Positions 34,853 to 48,500 of a stretch of 64,000 nt of DNA are shown in pieces; position 1 is the stretch's first letter; every line of letters starts with the position of its first letter. The notes below the pieces were generated by a model, which searched no databases, had not been told where the DNA came from, and saw only the letters and a program-made list of their open reading frames with translations. The position numbers and the translations under genes were made by a program. This DNA comes from Tremella fuciformis (taxonomy: Eukaryota > Basidiomycota > Tremellomycetes > Tremellales > Tremellaceae), in contig CP136496.1 in the NCBI GenBank assembly GCA_032768795.1, forward strand, positions 2,170,001 to 2,234,000, given 5' to 3'.

Positions 34853-36018
34853 ATGCGCTCTGCCATCCTACTCGCTGCCGCCGCGGGCCTGACCTCAGCT
34901 GCAGCTCAGCTCTCGCTCCCATTTGGCCTCTCGTCAGTGCTCCTACGCCTAAACAAATATACACGATCTGATACTCCAGTTTCTCCTCGTCGTGCCAGAG
35001 CGCGGTCCTGTCCGTCCTGACGAACGGGTCGTTTGCGCAATGCTTCCCCGTCACCGATCTCATCCCCAGTGAGCCCTCCCCGGTCAGACCGACCAAGTCC
35101 CATGTGTGCTGAGTTCTGTAGTCGTCTCGAGCAACACCTCGATCATTCCCCCCCTTGACAAGTTCATGACCGACTTGTGCTACAACGATCCCCCGTGCTC
35201 CAATGCGACTCTCGACATGGCCGCCAACACCATCCTTGCCGGCTGCGCGTCTGATCTTGCCGCCGATGGGTTCCCGAACGCCACTGTGCCCGTTGCGTTC
35301 GATGCGTACCCCCTTGTCAGGGAGATCCTGTGTCTGAAGACGTAGGTCGGCTTCGCCCTGCCTCATCATTGTTCCTGCTTCTTTTGGTCTTTCTTGAGTG
35401 GACTAGTGTGGCTGTCCGGGGAGGTGGGAGCGCCTACCTTCAAGCTCGCTGACACACAGGACCGACTACTACACCAACGCCTCGTACGGCGGTGTGCTCG
35501 GACAGGCCCCGATCCCCGTCTCGTCCGCCTACAACGAGACGGACGGCGTGTTCTGCGTCACATCCGTCCTCACCCAGCTCTCCGCCTACTTCGGCGCCAA
35601 CCTCACCCTGCCGTACCTCGAAAGCATCCTCACCGAGCAGAACACCACCGCGCTCCAGCTGGTCGAGGGCATCTCGCCCACCATCCTCTGCTCCGAGTGC
35701 TTCTTCGCCGCCATCGACATTGTCGAGGAGGTCTACCCGTCCGTTGGAGAAGTGCCCCTGGCGACCATCTTCGGCGTTCTGAACGCCACGGTGCCCGCCG
35801 CGTACGCGACGGCGACCATCAACGACGTGTTCAATGGGACGTGCTCGTACAAGGACTACGCGGTGACTGACAGTGAGCCTTGCTAATTCCCAGCCACGGC
35901 ACTCTTCTGACATGCAGACGGCACCATCCCCGCCAACACGTCCGTGTCGATCATCAACTCGACCTTCCCGTACAACGTGACCAACGGCACGGCCACCTTC
36001 CTCCCCTCGTCCCCTTAG
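34853..36018 (+). CDS. Secreted cysteine-containing glycoprotein of unknown function
   Basis: I do not recognise a catalytic family; the pattern resembles uncharacterised fungal secreted DUF proteins. An N-terminal signal peptide is clear (MRSAILLAAAAGLTSAAA, cleavage near residue 18). The mature part, about 290 residues over five or six exons, carries about ten spaced cysteines (SSCQSAV, AQCFPV, DLCYNDPPCSN, GVFCVT, LCSECFF, GTCSYKDY) and many N-x-S/T sites (NGSF, NTS, NATL, NATV, NAS, NTTA, NGT). The last exon is almost all such sites. No GPI-type hydrophobic tail is present, so release into the medium or cell wall is likely. Introns near 34936-34979, 35070-35122, 35345-35460 and 35872-35918. 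Confidence 0.8.
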
Positions 36019-36408
36019 ACTCCTGTCTGCGGCCATGTCATGTCCCTCCCTGTGAGAGCCAGGTCGCCTGGTCGGAAAGTTGTAGGGAGAACTGGAGCAC
36101 ATCTGAATGGACATTCACGCCCGCTTGTATCGATAAACACGAAATTCTCTCCCGTTTATAATGCCATGCACGACTGCGAGTTTCAGGTAGTTCAACTGTA
36201 CCAGTTACATCGGCCCTTCGCACTGTAATGCCGATACTTCAGGGCTCTACAATGGGCCCTCCGGGGCTCTGCGCGGATGTCTTCTTCCTTGTCGGATGTA
36301 TGTTTCCCGGACCCGTCACAGAGACTGCGCAGAGTGACTGTTCGCAGCCTGAGGAGCTGCCTCACTTCCAACCGTCTCCTCATCACACATCAGCAACAGA
36401 AAGCTGCC
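36019..36408. other. Intergenic
   Basis: 390 bp between two + strand genes. No gene or clear promoter element was seen. Confidence 0.45.
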
Positions 36409-36773
36409 ATGCCCCTGTTCCTCTGCTACATGCCCGACCAGCCGGACGCCCTCGAGCGACGCCAGGGCGCCCGGGCCGCGCACCAAGCTTTGGGCCGCGA
36501 GGCAAAAGCGCGAGGAGAGAACGGTCAGTCTCTGTCACAGTAGGAATTGTGTCGAGTTGACATTCAGTCTTCGGCCGTGCCTTCCTTTCTCTTGAAGAGG
36601 GCACGATGGCCGGCTCGGTGCGACTCGTCCGGTATCCTACTATCGAAGCGGTGTGGGAGGCCATCAAGAGGGATCCATACTGGGAGAACAATGTGTGGGA
36701 CAGGGAGAAGATGGTCGTCAGGCCGCTGGACGCGGCCGAGGGTGATGACACGCTCAAGGTCGCGTCGGCTTAG
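36409..36773 (+). CDS. YCII-related domain protein
   Basis: A small two-exon gene of about 105 residues. Exon 1 begins MPLFLCYMPDQPDALERRQG with ARAAHQALGREAKA. Exon 2 (from about 36570) gives FGRAFLSLEEGTMAGSVRLV, then WEAIKRDPYWENNVWDREKM and VVRPLD. The DxP..R..R..H start and the DPY..x..VW end are hallmarks of the YCII dimeric alpha-beta barrel fold. The biochemical role is unknown; related proteins are stress- or degradation-linked. The intron at about 36524-36570 is phase 1 and restores the frame (N|V|F). Confidence 0.85.
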
Positions 36774-36897
36774 GTTGGTCCGTGTCGGATGCGGTCCCGA
36801 GAGACAAAGAGGTCATGGGTACTCTTACACCATTCGGAGCAAGTGACATGCGATGCAAGACTGACTCCGGACGTGCTGCCTCCTCCCCGTGGTCACC

Positions 36898-38633
<1,736 letters not shown>

Positions 38634-38856
38634 CTACGAGGATGGTCTGCAACCCACATGGAACTATCCTAATACATACTTGTAAATTGCATGCGGAACT
38701 CGGCCGGAAATCAGCTGAGCATATCGGGCTGAACAGACTGTAGTAGTTCCGGTAATCCCGACAGCCCTTCTCCTTATAGTTGTTTACATTGAGCACTGTT
38801 GATCGGACGACCGACTGAGGCCATTGTAGAACGATCTACAAAGAGGCTCAAGCACC

Positions 38857-40171
38857 CTATGTATTCCGGACGACCTCGTCCACGCAATCACAAAAGTACT
38901 CTATATTTCTAGTGTTGAGCCCGCTGAGGGAAATCCTCCCGTTATCCGACAGGTAGATGTGCTTCTCCCGCAACATGCGCACCTGCCTCTGGGTGAGACC
39001 GGTGAACGAGAACATGCCGATCTGCGAGACCACATGATCCCAATTTCCAGGCGTTTTTCGATAGGCGAGACCGTCGACAACAGATCGACGCATGTCTGTG
39101 ATGCGGCCGGACATGGTCAACAGGTCCCCTTGCCATTGTGCGAACAGCCGAGGCGTGTTGAGTATGGTCGCTGCGATCGTGGCGCCGTACCGAGGAGGAA
39201 CCGAAATCTCCTTCCTGCTGAGCCAGCCGATCTGGGACTCGATGTTGCGCACGGCCTCCAGCGCACCTTGTCTCGAAGCAGGGACGGTCACATGTACCGC
39301 GCCCACACGCTCTCCGTATAGGCCCATAGACTTTGAAAAGCTCTGGCAGACCATCGCCGGCAGCTCAAGCTCTTCCGTCAAATACCGGATGGCCCACGCG
39401 TCTTCGTCCAGATCGCCCGATGCGAAACCTTGATAGGCCGAGTCAAGAATAGGGAGGAGCCGTCTTTCTCTCATCACCTCCCCAACCGTCTTCCATTGTT
39501 CTTTGCTGAGATCGCACCCTGTTGGATTGTGCGCACACGGATGAAGGATCCACACGCTGCCGAGTGGACTGCCGCGCATCGTCTCTATCATCCCGTTGAA
39601 GTCAACGCTTTTGTTGACGGCATTGTAGTATGGATACAGCCGCGTGTCGAGCCCCAGAAACTCGGACATTATACGATGATTGGACCAGCTGGGATTGGAC
39701 ACGTAGACGGTCTTGGATGAGGAGTAGAAGTCCCGGACGAAGAGGAGAGCAAGATGGACGGCACCGGTGCCGGAGATAGTCTGGACAGTTGCGATATGCT
39801 TCTGGGCGTTCAGGGCGGACTTTTCACCCCATATGACTCTGGCTGCTGCGGTACGGAAAGCCGGTAGCCCCAGGATGGGCAGGTATTCGTGCCCGGGAGG
39901 CGCGGTCCGGAGGTGCTCCTCTGCTGCCGCGACCGAGGAAAGAATCCAAGGTTCGGCATTGTGGTCGAGGTAGGCGCCGGGACCGAGATTGATCTTGCGC
40001 GGATCTGCAATGAGTCGACGGGCGATGCGTCTGCCAAGACAAGAAACACGAGGACGTACCTGGGTCGGCATCGAAGGCGGCTTTCAGCGCAAAGATAGGA
40101 TCCGGAGCCTCATACGGGACACCAACGAACGGATGATCCGTCTCAGTCGGCGCGGGCATGCCGCGGGCCAT
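38857..40171 (-). CDS. Class I aminotransferase (aspartate/aromatic type)
   Basis: PLP-dependent transamination of amino acids with 2-oxo acids. Exon 1 starts MARGMPAPTETDHPF and joins DPRKINLGPGAYLDH across one intron (about 40006-40060). Landmarks: HEYLPILGLPAFR; QTISGTGAVHLALLFVRDF; YVSNPSWSNH; LHPCAHNPTGCD (cofactor-binding Asn); DSAYQGFASGDLDED; and the Schiff-base lysine in CQSFSKSMGLYGERVGAVH (about 39310-39345). A late FSFTGLTQRQVRML matches the class I C-domain, and the Arg for the substrate carboxylate is expected in ISLSGLNTRN. The length of about 420 residues fits cytosolic or mitochondrial aspartate aminotransferases. No evident presequence. It is divergent from the FAD amine oxidase at 40601. 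Confidence 0.94.
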
Positions 40172-40600
40172 CAAGAAGAGGGAGCGGGACGGTTTCAGCA
40201 GGAACGATGGACATACAATGGTATAAAAGTTATGTGGTTCGGACGTGCATGTTCATGCAATTGGGAATGCCGATGACTCGCAGACAGATTTCGGCTTCAT
40301 GTCGTGCGGACCGGTCTTCCGGTGAAGCTAGGGTAAGCAAGACTACCCTCAGGATCCTGCGTTACCTCAAGTAGATTCAGCTTCGGTTCCATTGCACGTC
40401 GATCAAGTGGAACGGCATTGGGACGCTTCGGAATCTGCGGGTTTGCACTTGCGTTACCCGTTACACTGTCGGGATTCCTTGTAAGTTAAGTAACCTCCTC
40501 CTCTATAGCATGATCAATGGGACTTGATAAGGGTTGAGCGTTGCACTTTGCATGACAGCAAGCCTGCAATAGGACATCTTCGCAACAGACCAGAGCGAGA
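40172..40600. promoter_or_regulatory. Divergent promoter region (aminotransferase / FAD oxidase)
   Basis: 429 bp between divergent starts. It holds TATAAAA at about 40222-40228 and a CGG-N9-CCG inverted triplet at 40307-40321. These are candidate sites for the Zn2Cys6 regulator encoded two genes away. Confidence 0.35.
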
Positions 40601-42267
40601 ATGACCGTCACAAAGCCGAGTGTGCTCATCGTCGGTGCGGGCGAGCTTGGTGCTGCTACCGCCGTCTCCCTCTCACGTTCGGGCAAATACGGCCGCATCA
40701 CCATCATCGACCGCGCCCCCGTCCTCCCCGCAGTGGACGCCGCATCATGCGACATCAACAAGATGGTACGCGCAGACTACGCCGGGCCGGTATACGCCAA
40801 ATTGGCCAAAGAGGCCATCGACGAGTGGTGCAAGCCAGAGTGGAAGGGGATCTTTCACCAGTGAGTGTCAAGCACACTGACTGTAGTCGGACGGGATGCA
40901 GATGGCTGATCAGTCGCATAGGTCCGGCTGTGTCATTCGCGGCATGCACTGTCCAGGGCAGCTTGGCGAACGCGTCAAGAAAGCCTATGCCAATATCACT
41001 ACTCTTACCGACAAGGCACGCCTGCTCAACTCTCCAGAAGAGTACAAGGCGCTCCTTGCTCCACGCCCAGATATTCCGTTCAAGCTCCCCGACCCCGAAG
41101 TTCGAGGGTACTTCAACCCAACTGGCGGATGGGCCAACGCGACAGCCGCTGTTGAGAAGCTGTACGAGTGGGCTCGCGAAGGCGGGGTCATCTTCGAGCC
41201 GAGTACCGAGTTTGAAGATTTCCTATATGGTCCCGATCAGCGAGATGTCATCGGCGTCCGATCGGTGGATGGAAGGGAATTTCACGCGGACAAGGTGGTC
41301 ATCGCGCTCGGATCGTGGAGCGGTTGTCATCCAGTAGTGGGGAAACTGCTGCCCAAGGGACTCATCACCGCTACGGGGCAGACTGTGGCGGCTATCCAGC
41401 TCAACGACGAGCAGTATGAGCGGTACAAGGGCATCCCAGCGAGTCTGCATCATGATGGCTCTGGATACTACAGCTTCCCAGTGGGTCCCAATCGTCTGTC
41501 TTAAGAATTGGGACGGTGACGCTGACGTCCAGCCCAACGAGAAGGGCATCCTGAAATTCGCTCTGCACCGAGCTGGGTACACGACCGAGTCGGGGGTCCC
41601 GAGAACAGTCACCGACCCCGAAGCGTACGAATACACCCAGGAGAATGGTATCGGTGAGTCTACCCGTCTGCGTGACCCTGGCGGCTCCCCGCTAGCCATG
41701 TCGTGGCGCGAGGACTACTCTTGTGCTGATACTCTAGGCTGGATACCCAAAGATTCCCTCCGAGACCTTCGAGAACAGCTCGCTCTGATCTACCCCGAGC
41801 TCGCAGAACGTGAGGCCATTCACTCTTTGGCACGAGCGCGCAGATCTGAAGTGCAGTCCCTACGACCTTCACGCGGATGTGCTGGTACTCGGATGTCCGG
41901 GACGGCGACTGGGTCATCGACGTTTCTCCCGAATATCCGTCTTTGGTGTTCGCAACCGGAGGAGCCGGGCACGCCTTCAAGGTGGGTTCCTCTCCCGCAA
42001 TAGAGTTTGGTCAAGGAGCTAACTGTCTAGTTCCTCCCCATCATTGGAGACCTCGTGCGGTCACGCATAGAGGGCACGCTTGACCCAAAACTGGCAGCTC
42101 TGTGGAGGGTGGATCGGACTCCAATGGCAGAAGATCCTGCAAGGACTGGAATGGCGAGGAAGCCTCTTCTTCTGAGCCACATGGCCACTCGGGAAGAGCT
42201 GGCCAGTCCGACTGGCAAGCTGGAAGTGGACAGTGTCACAGCTGGGCTTCGCGAGAGTCATATATGA
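40601..42267 (+). CDS. FAD-dependent amine oxidase (fructosyl-amino-acid / sarcosine oxidase family)
   Basis: Flavoprotein of the DAO superfamily that oxidises secondary amines to imines with H2O2. Candidate substrates are glycated amino acids (giving glucosone) or N-methyl amino acids (giving formaldehyde). It starts with the dinucleotide motif VLIVGAGELGAATAVSLS. The family segment PAVDAASCDINKMVRADYA follows. Mid-protein: GYFNPTGGWANATAAVEKLY and KVVIALGSWSG. Late: TRMCWYSD, where the Cys fits the covalent-FAD cysteine, then ATGGAGHAFK|FLPIIGD across an intron (about 41983-42030). The end extends past the usual WR motif (LAALWRVDRTP) by about 40 residues. Five introns. The ATG at 40601 is followed at once by the Rossmann strand. 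Confidence 0.9.
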
Positions 42268-42305
42268 CCGCTGCCCAGTATCATGCATGGGGTCTGTGGG
42301 ACCGG

Positions 42306-45291
42306 TTACAACAGGAAGTCAAAATCGTTCGCATTGAGCAACCACTCGTGCAGCTCTCGAGGGAGCTCCGACGGCTCATCGGTCGACGGGACGACCACAT
42401 CAGCCAAGGGCAGGTTGGCATCCTCTGCAATCGTCTCTGGCAGCCACTCGGCTCGAAGAGCATTGATGATTTCCAGACCACGCCGGGCTTCAACCCAAGT
42501 GTGCGCTGCTGCATCAGCGAGACCCTTGCAAGAGCGTCAACCAAGACATACACAGAAGATCCATGTAGCTCCCCTGATATGCCGTCAGCAAATCCTCCAA
42601 GTGTTCATGGTTCACGAACCGTTTCGTTGAGCTTTTTTAGATGCCCCTGCCTGTACGGCGAGGGGACGGGATTTGATGCCAGAGCCAAGAGCAGTATGGT
42701 GGCCGTGCCGAAGATTATGGGGACTCATGGTCAGCACTGACAACCCATTTAGAGATGGAGGTGGGAATATACGCACTCAGGGTGGCCACGCCGTTACGCA
42801 GGCCATGCTCGGTTTCGTACAGCTTCGCGATAGTCAGCACCGTACGTGTCTTGCCTAGTAAAGATGGTTTTCACCTGCAACAGCTTGAGTGTGGCATATG
42901 CCGCGGCATCGCTCCTCTGCGCAGGGGTGAGGGACATCCCGGCAAGCTCTGCGCGGTAGAACGGCCGGAAAAGGTACATTTGAGTGAGGTGGTACACCAT
43001 GTGCATCACGAGTAGATGCGGTAAGGGATAGTCGGAAGGGCTGGTGAATGGCTGCGCCTGGTACCATGCGTCGAGCTCAAGCGATAGGCTGACGACTCGC
43101 TCGTCACAGTTTTGAGACCCTACATCGACCGAATATCTATCTACGTCAATTCCAAGGGATTGAACGCCTTAAGGGGCACAGAGGTTGGCACTCACAATGA
43201 CGTTTCGGTGACTTTGCGCAGCAGGCAATGCAGTCGGGCGTTCCAGTGCTGTATAGTGGATGTCATTGCGCGCAATCCATTAGCACGGCAGTTCGGCCTC
43301 TGGTCGGTCGCACAATGCCAAATCGCATTGTCTGTGTTTTTGTCGATGGCGGGGAAGGGAATTCGGGAAGGGCGCGCAAGCATGGCGGGTCGTCCGGCGG
43401 CTATGGCCCGCAACTGACAATCAGTGCCCGGAAGAGATCGAACAAACGAGGCTGTAGCCCACAAGATCTTGCTGGTGCATGGTCCAATACGTCGAGTAGC
43501 GGTGGTCTCGCTCCTGCTCGGATATTTGACCGTTCGACACTAGATGATCACACTTGGGTCAGATTTAATTGCTGTCCGCCGCTTGAGGATAACCCACGAC
43601 GAGATTGACGCCAAGCTGAAGAAGTCAACCCTCTCGGCTTTTACAATGACGAAGATGAGACTTACCGCCTGAATGGCCGCAAAAGCCATGCCGAAATATA
43701 TATACCCCGTGCTCGACGCAGAGTGATCTCGGCGAAGGTTCAGGCATCTGCTTCTCAGCATCTCGCACGACGAGCTCGGGACAGGCTGACGAGGCGAATA
43801 ATGCTAAGGACTTCGGGGAGGATGTCAATGGCGACTCATTCTCCTCCAGAATCAAAGGTGCACAATGGGCATGGAAAGCCTTGCCCATCGATGCGGCCAT
43901 GTCGGGCCACCTGTCCCGCCCGATGTGCAGCCCCATGTGGAGCACGCAGCAATGGAGAAGAGGAGAATAGTCCACGGTCTTCTTGGGAGGGACAGGCCCT
44001 CTAGGCACGCGCGAGACAAGGTTACAAGTGTCGAGGTCTCGAAGAAACGCGGGCATGTCCACGAGCATGCACCACGGCGCATAGTAGGCACCGAAGACGC
44101 TTAGCGCGGCATCGTGAACCGCTTTAGTGATGTCGAGATCTGCGGGCAGATTACGGGCCCAGTCAATCCAATCGCCCGAACGGAGCTCAATGGCGGACGG
44201 CGTGGACGAGGATGGTTTCGAAGTGTCACGGGCGTAAGACCAGAGAGACGTGGGGCCAAACTGCATGAGGGAGCCAAGGTCGTTACGCTATCGGTCAGCC
44301 CGCGTCTCGGTACCTTCTCCACCCAGCGACGTCGTATGCTCGAAAAGAGCAGGCACGGAACGGTGAGGGGGAGATCGACACTCACCTTGAGTCGATCGCT
44401 CTGCGACGTAGTGCCCGGGGCCACACTGCCTGAGATGCTCGCCGTCGGCGTCGCAGGATCAGGTAAGGGCGATGTACCTTGAGTAGAGGTAGACGCGGAT
44501 GACGCATCAATCTGGTTGGACTGTTGTGTAGGGACAGTCGCAACGACGCCGTGGGACTTGCTCAGCTCTTGAGAGGGCGCGATCGATGTGCTGGCAACCG
44601 ATGGATTCTCGAAGAAAGACATATCGTGGGGCAAGCCTGGCGGCAGTACTGGAAAAATGTTTGTCCCTCCCGATAGGTCAGGAAACGCCTGCTGAGTAGC
44701 CACAAGGGGCCCGGGCACAGCGAAACCCTGCTGAGACGGGACGGATTGGCCTTGAACACGAGGCATCAGCTCGGACCGACTCGCCAGAAGGTCTATGAGT
44801 GTCGTGACTCTCTTCCGAAGGCTGCCCTCGTCTGCCCGATTTCTTTGCAGGTCAGGCGGGATCGTTGAGCAGGAGAGGATAGACCTACCGCCGTCCATCT
44901 TCCTTTGTGTAGGTGCACACGAGAGATCTATCACGACACCGTTTACAGGTCGGCTGGCACCCGTCACACCTCAATTTCCTTGGACGTCAGCGAGACGCCT
45001 CAACATACACAATTGGCGAGCGGGGACATGCGCCAGGTTGAAGCAGCATAGACCGGGCGGAAGACGACACAGAATCATGCAGAGAGAAGACATCATCACA
45101 TACCGGTCTCTGCATACATCGCAAGCCGTAGACACATGCCGCCCGTTCCTCTTTTGCTTCTTGGTGGGCGGCTGAGACGCGTCTGCATCGCTGTGATTTT
45201 CCCCAGGCGGCGCCAAGGATCGCTGCTCCTGATCGCCCCCGTGCGAGTGCTCATGCTGCCTGTGCTGGTCGTCGGGATTGCCAGTGCTCAT
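42306..45291 (-). CDS. Zn2Cys6 fungal transcription factor
   Basis: Nuclear regulator. The basic stretch PPTKKQKRNGRH precedes the zinc cluster CDVCRDR|KLRCDGCQPTC plus CRDRSLVC, split by an intron (about 44990-45118). A long Ser/Thr/Pro/Gln-rich linker follows (QQSNQIDASSASTSTQ). The regulatory domain has HDAALSVFGAYYAPWCMLVD, LLHCCVLHMGLHIGRDRWPD and MVYHLTQMYLFRPFYRAELA. The C-terminus reads LPRELHEWLLNANDFDFLL, an acidic/hydrophobic tail typical of activation domains. Multiple introns. It lies between the FAD oxidase and dioxygenase B and is divergent from the latter (250 bp apart), so it may control either neighbour. Confidence 0.87.
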
Positions 45292-45540
45292 GGTGACTCG
45301 TAGTGTGGTGAAGACGGATATGAAGAACAACGTTGCGGGAATGGGAATATCCCCTCCGAGGACCCGAGAGACTCGCTCCGCCTGGGGTACCCCTGAATCG
45401 AGAGATAAGCTTGGGCCAATGGGACAAAAAGCTTCCCCGCTGCCCTTGCCCATTCGGAGTTGAGCATTTATACCCGGAACGATACTGAGGCGGCTTATTT
45501 GAACTGTTTGACACGTCGTGTCGGGCTTAGAGACTGCAAC
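45292..45540. promoter_or_regulatory. Divergent promoter (regulator / dioxygenase B) with TATA element
   Basis: 249 bp between divergent starts. ATTTATA at 45466-45472 lies about 70 nt before the dioxygenase B ATG. Confidence 0.45.
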
Positions 45541-48500
45541 ATGAGTACAATGACCACGCAGACCACCGCCCCAACAACATCGAAGGTTGGAACCCTCACT
45601 CTCCGTCCAGAGACGGGGAAGAGCGGGACAGAAGCAGATCCAGGATGGCTCAAACATCTGCAGCAGAACGGTGTGGGTCTAAGCAGCATGGTGTGTCGGT
45701 AGACGTGATCGCGAGAGCGGTCAGAGCCCAGGTAGCCGGTAGCGGCGGTAGCTGGCTGGCAGCTCTTAGCTCTGTAGAAAGCGATACATAGTGGATATAC
45801 TCACCTGGCAGCTCTTAGCTCTGTAGAAAGCGATAGAGAGCTGCCAGGGAGACGAAACTGCGGTATGAGGAGGTACGGGACGTTATTTATCACTGCTACC
45901 ACGTGTATTTTGACACTCCCCCTCGTCGTGTATCTCCTGGAGAGGCTTGAGGTGCATGCCCATGGCCTTGGAGAGCTTTTGATGGCGATCAGCCGGTAGC
46001 GACTTGGTAAAGAGGTCGGCCAGGTTGTGCTCGGTAGCCACATGATTCAGAGAGATGTCTCCCTGTTCTACCTTCTCCCGAATGAAGTGGTAGCGTATGT
46101 CAATGTGCTTGGATCGGTCGTGCTGCACTGGGTTCTTAGACAGCAGTATTGCAGCCTGGTTGTCGTTCAAAATCGGTATACCTTTGCTATGCTGGTAGCC
46201 GAAGTTCTCTGCTAGGTGCCGGAGCCATATGGCCTGCCTTGCTGCATCAGAGGACGCCATATATTCAGCTTCTGCGGTAGAGAGGGCTGTAGTTGGCTGC
46301 CGTTTGGATCTCCAACTGATAGGACCACCAAACCCATAGAAAAGGTAGCCGGTAGTGGACCGTCGAGTATTGAGACAACCGCCCCAATCTGCATCGGCGT
46401 ACCCTTGAATGTAGGGCTTTGCGGTCGATGGAGAGGCGTCGTAAGTCAGACAGAAGGCTGTTGTACCACGTAGGTAGCGCATGAGGTGGCGTGCAGCAGC
46501 TATGTGTTGTGCTGACCATTTGCTGGCAGTACGGGCGAGTAGAGAGGTAGCAAAAGCAATGTCTGGGCGAGTAATGGTGGCTGCATAGAGCAGTGAGCCT
46601 ACCATAGCCGGATAAGGCTGGTCTTTGACCTGCTCAAACTCCAAGTCGGTAGCCTCAATAGCCCGGTAGCCGGACGGTAGAGGAGTGTGAGAGGGTGTGC
46701 AGGTAGTCATGCCAAATCGATCCAAAACCGCTTTCACATAATGTTCTTGCGACAGCAAAAGGCGTTTTGAGGCACGGTCCCGGTAGATGTTGACTCCAAG
46801 GAAGTAGGAGGCTGGTCCGTTGTCCTTGATCTCAAAGGCTGAGTGGAGCTGAGCCTTGAAGCGATTAAGTTCGGGTTGAGAGTTACTGGCTACCAGTTGA
46901 TCATCAACATGTAGAGCAATGATGATGGTGATACCGCCTTGAATGCGATGGTAGATGCAGTTGTCTGCGGTAGCAGGGGTGAAACCCTGGGAGCGTAGCC
47001 ACTGGTCAAGCTTTTTGTTGAAACAGCGCGGTGATTGTTTGAGGCCATAGAGTGACTTGAGGAGATGAATGACCTTGTTTGCCGCTATACCGCTGCCCTC
47101 AGGTGGTTCCAGGTAGATGGTTTCATCAAGGTCGCCATTGAGGAATGCTGCAACAATGTCTACTGCATCGCAGTGGTAGCCAAGATAGTTGACAATGGCA
47201 AAGAAGAGGCGAATAGAGTCCTTGTGTGCGACACCAGCGTAGAGTTCATTGTAGTCAATGCCAAACCGCTGGGAGTAACCCTTGGCCACCCATCGAGCTT
47301 TGAAACCCGCTGGTTCACCGGTAGTGCCGTCGATTTTGCGAGTAAACACCCATCGTGCTTTGAGTGTTCTACCGGTAGCTTGGTGCCGGTCGACTACTTC
47401 CCAGACTTTGTACTTCTCCATCTTTGATAGTTCGTCGTTGATTGCTGATTGCCATTGGTCCCAGTGAGGCGACTGGCGAGCATCTGCAAATGACTGAGGT
47501 GCAAGGATGGCTGAGTAGGCAGCAAATGCCAATGTGCTGAGATCCGTTCCGGTAGTGGTGTCGGCATGAAGAGCAAGGCGGTCTTCCAAGCTGCGAGGTT
47601 CAACCTCGGGGTCTTCACCTGCTTGACGGCGTGATCGGCGCAGTTGATTGTCCGTGTCTTGTACTGTAGCGCCTGGTAGTGGTCCTGGTGTTGGCGCAGG
47701 AGATCGGTGGTAACGTGGATCTTCCTCTACTACCCACCCTCTCCATTGTGGTTCTGGAGATGGACTCCCCCTGTCAGGCTGCTCTGATTCAAGTAGCGGA
47801 GTGTCCATGGAAGTGGTGACTTTGCCTGGAATGTAGTGGGTTGCCGAGGTTGTTTTGTTGGTAGCATGCGATAGATCGGCTGGATTGCTTGCAGGATGCA
47901 TGACAGTGGGTCTACCTTGAAAGGTGACATCGCGTGAGATGACCAGGCGATCGTTTGTGGTGTCCCAGATGCGGTAGTTGGTAGTGTTGACCTCATACCC
48001 CAGAAGGCGGCCAGGGAGGTAGCGAGGTTTGAGCTTGTCCATCTCAGTATGAGACCGATAATATACCGGACATCCAAATGGGTGCATGTGACCGTAGGGA
48101 ACCTTTGTGTTGCGCCATACATCTTCTGGGATTGAGCCGTTTGCCCGGGGGGCTCGATTGCGTGTGTAGGCTGCATAGCGAGCCGCATCAGACCAGAACT
48201 TGTCTGGTAGACCGCTGTCTACCAAGAGTGTCCGCACAAGATCAAGTAGTGAAAGATGTGCGCGTTCTACCCTCCCGTTTTGAGCATGCGCTGCTGGTGG
48301 GACTAGTTGGTGGTCGATGCCCTTGGCACTCGTATATTGTTTGAATGCCAAGGAGGTGAACTCGCCGCCTCTATCGCTTCGCAATGACTTGACACGCCTG
48401 CCGAGTTGATTCTCCACCAGTTGAATATACTGTTGAACGGTAGACAGTGTGTCGCTCTTGGCCTTGAGGAACAGGATCTGCAGGTGTTGTGAGAAGTCGT

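Noticed and set aside
42102..42740. Plus-strand frame of about 212 codons after the FAD oxidase
   Set aside because: It overlaps the oxidase end and the minus-strand regulator C-terminus in another frame; no motif.
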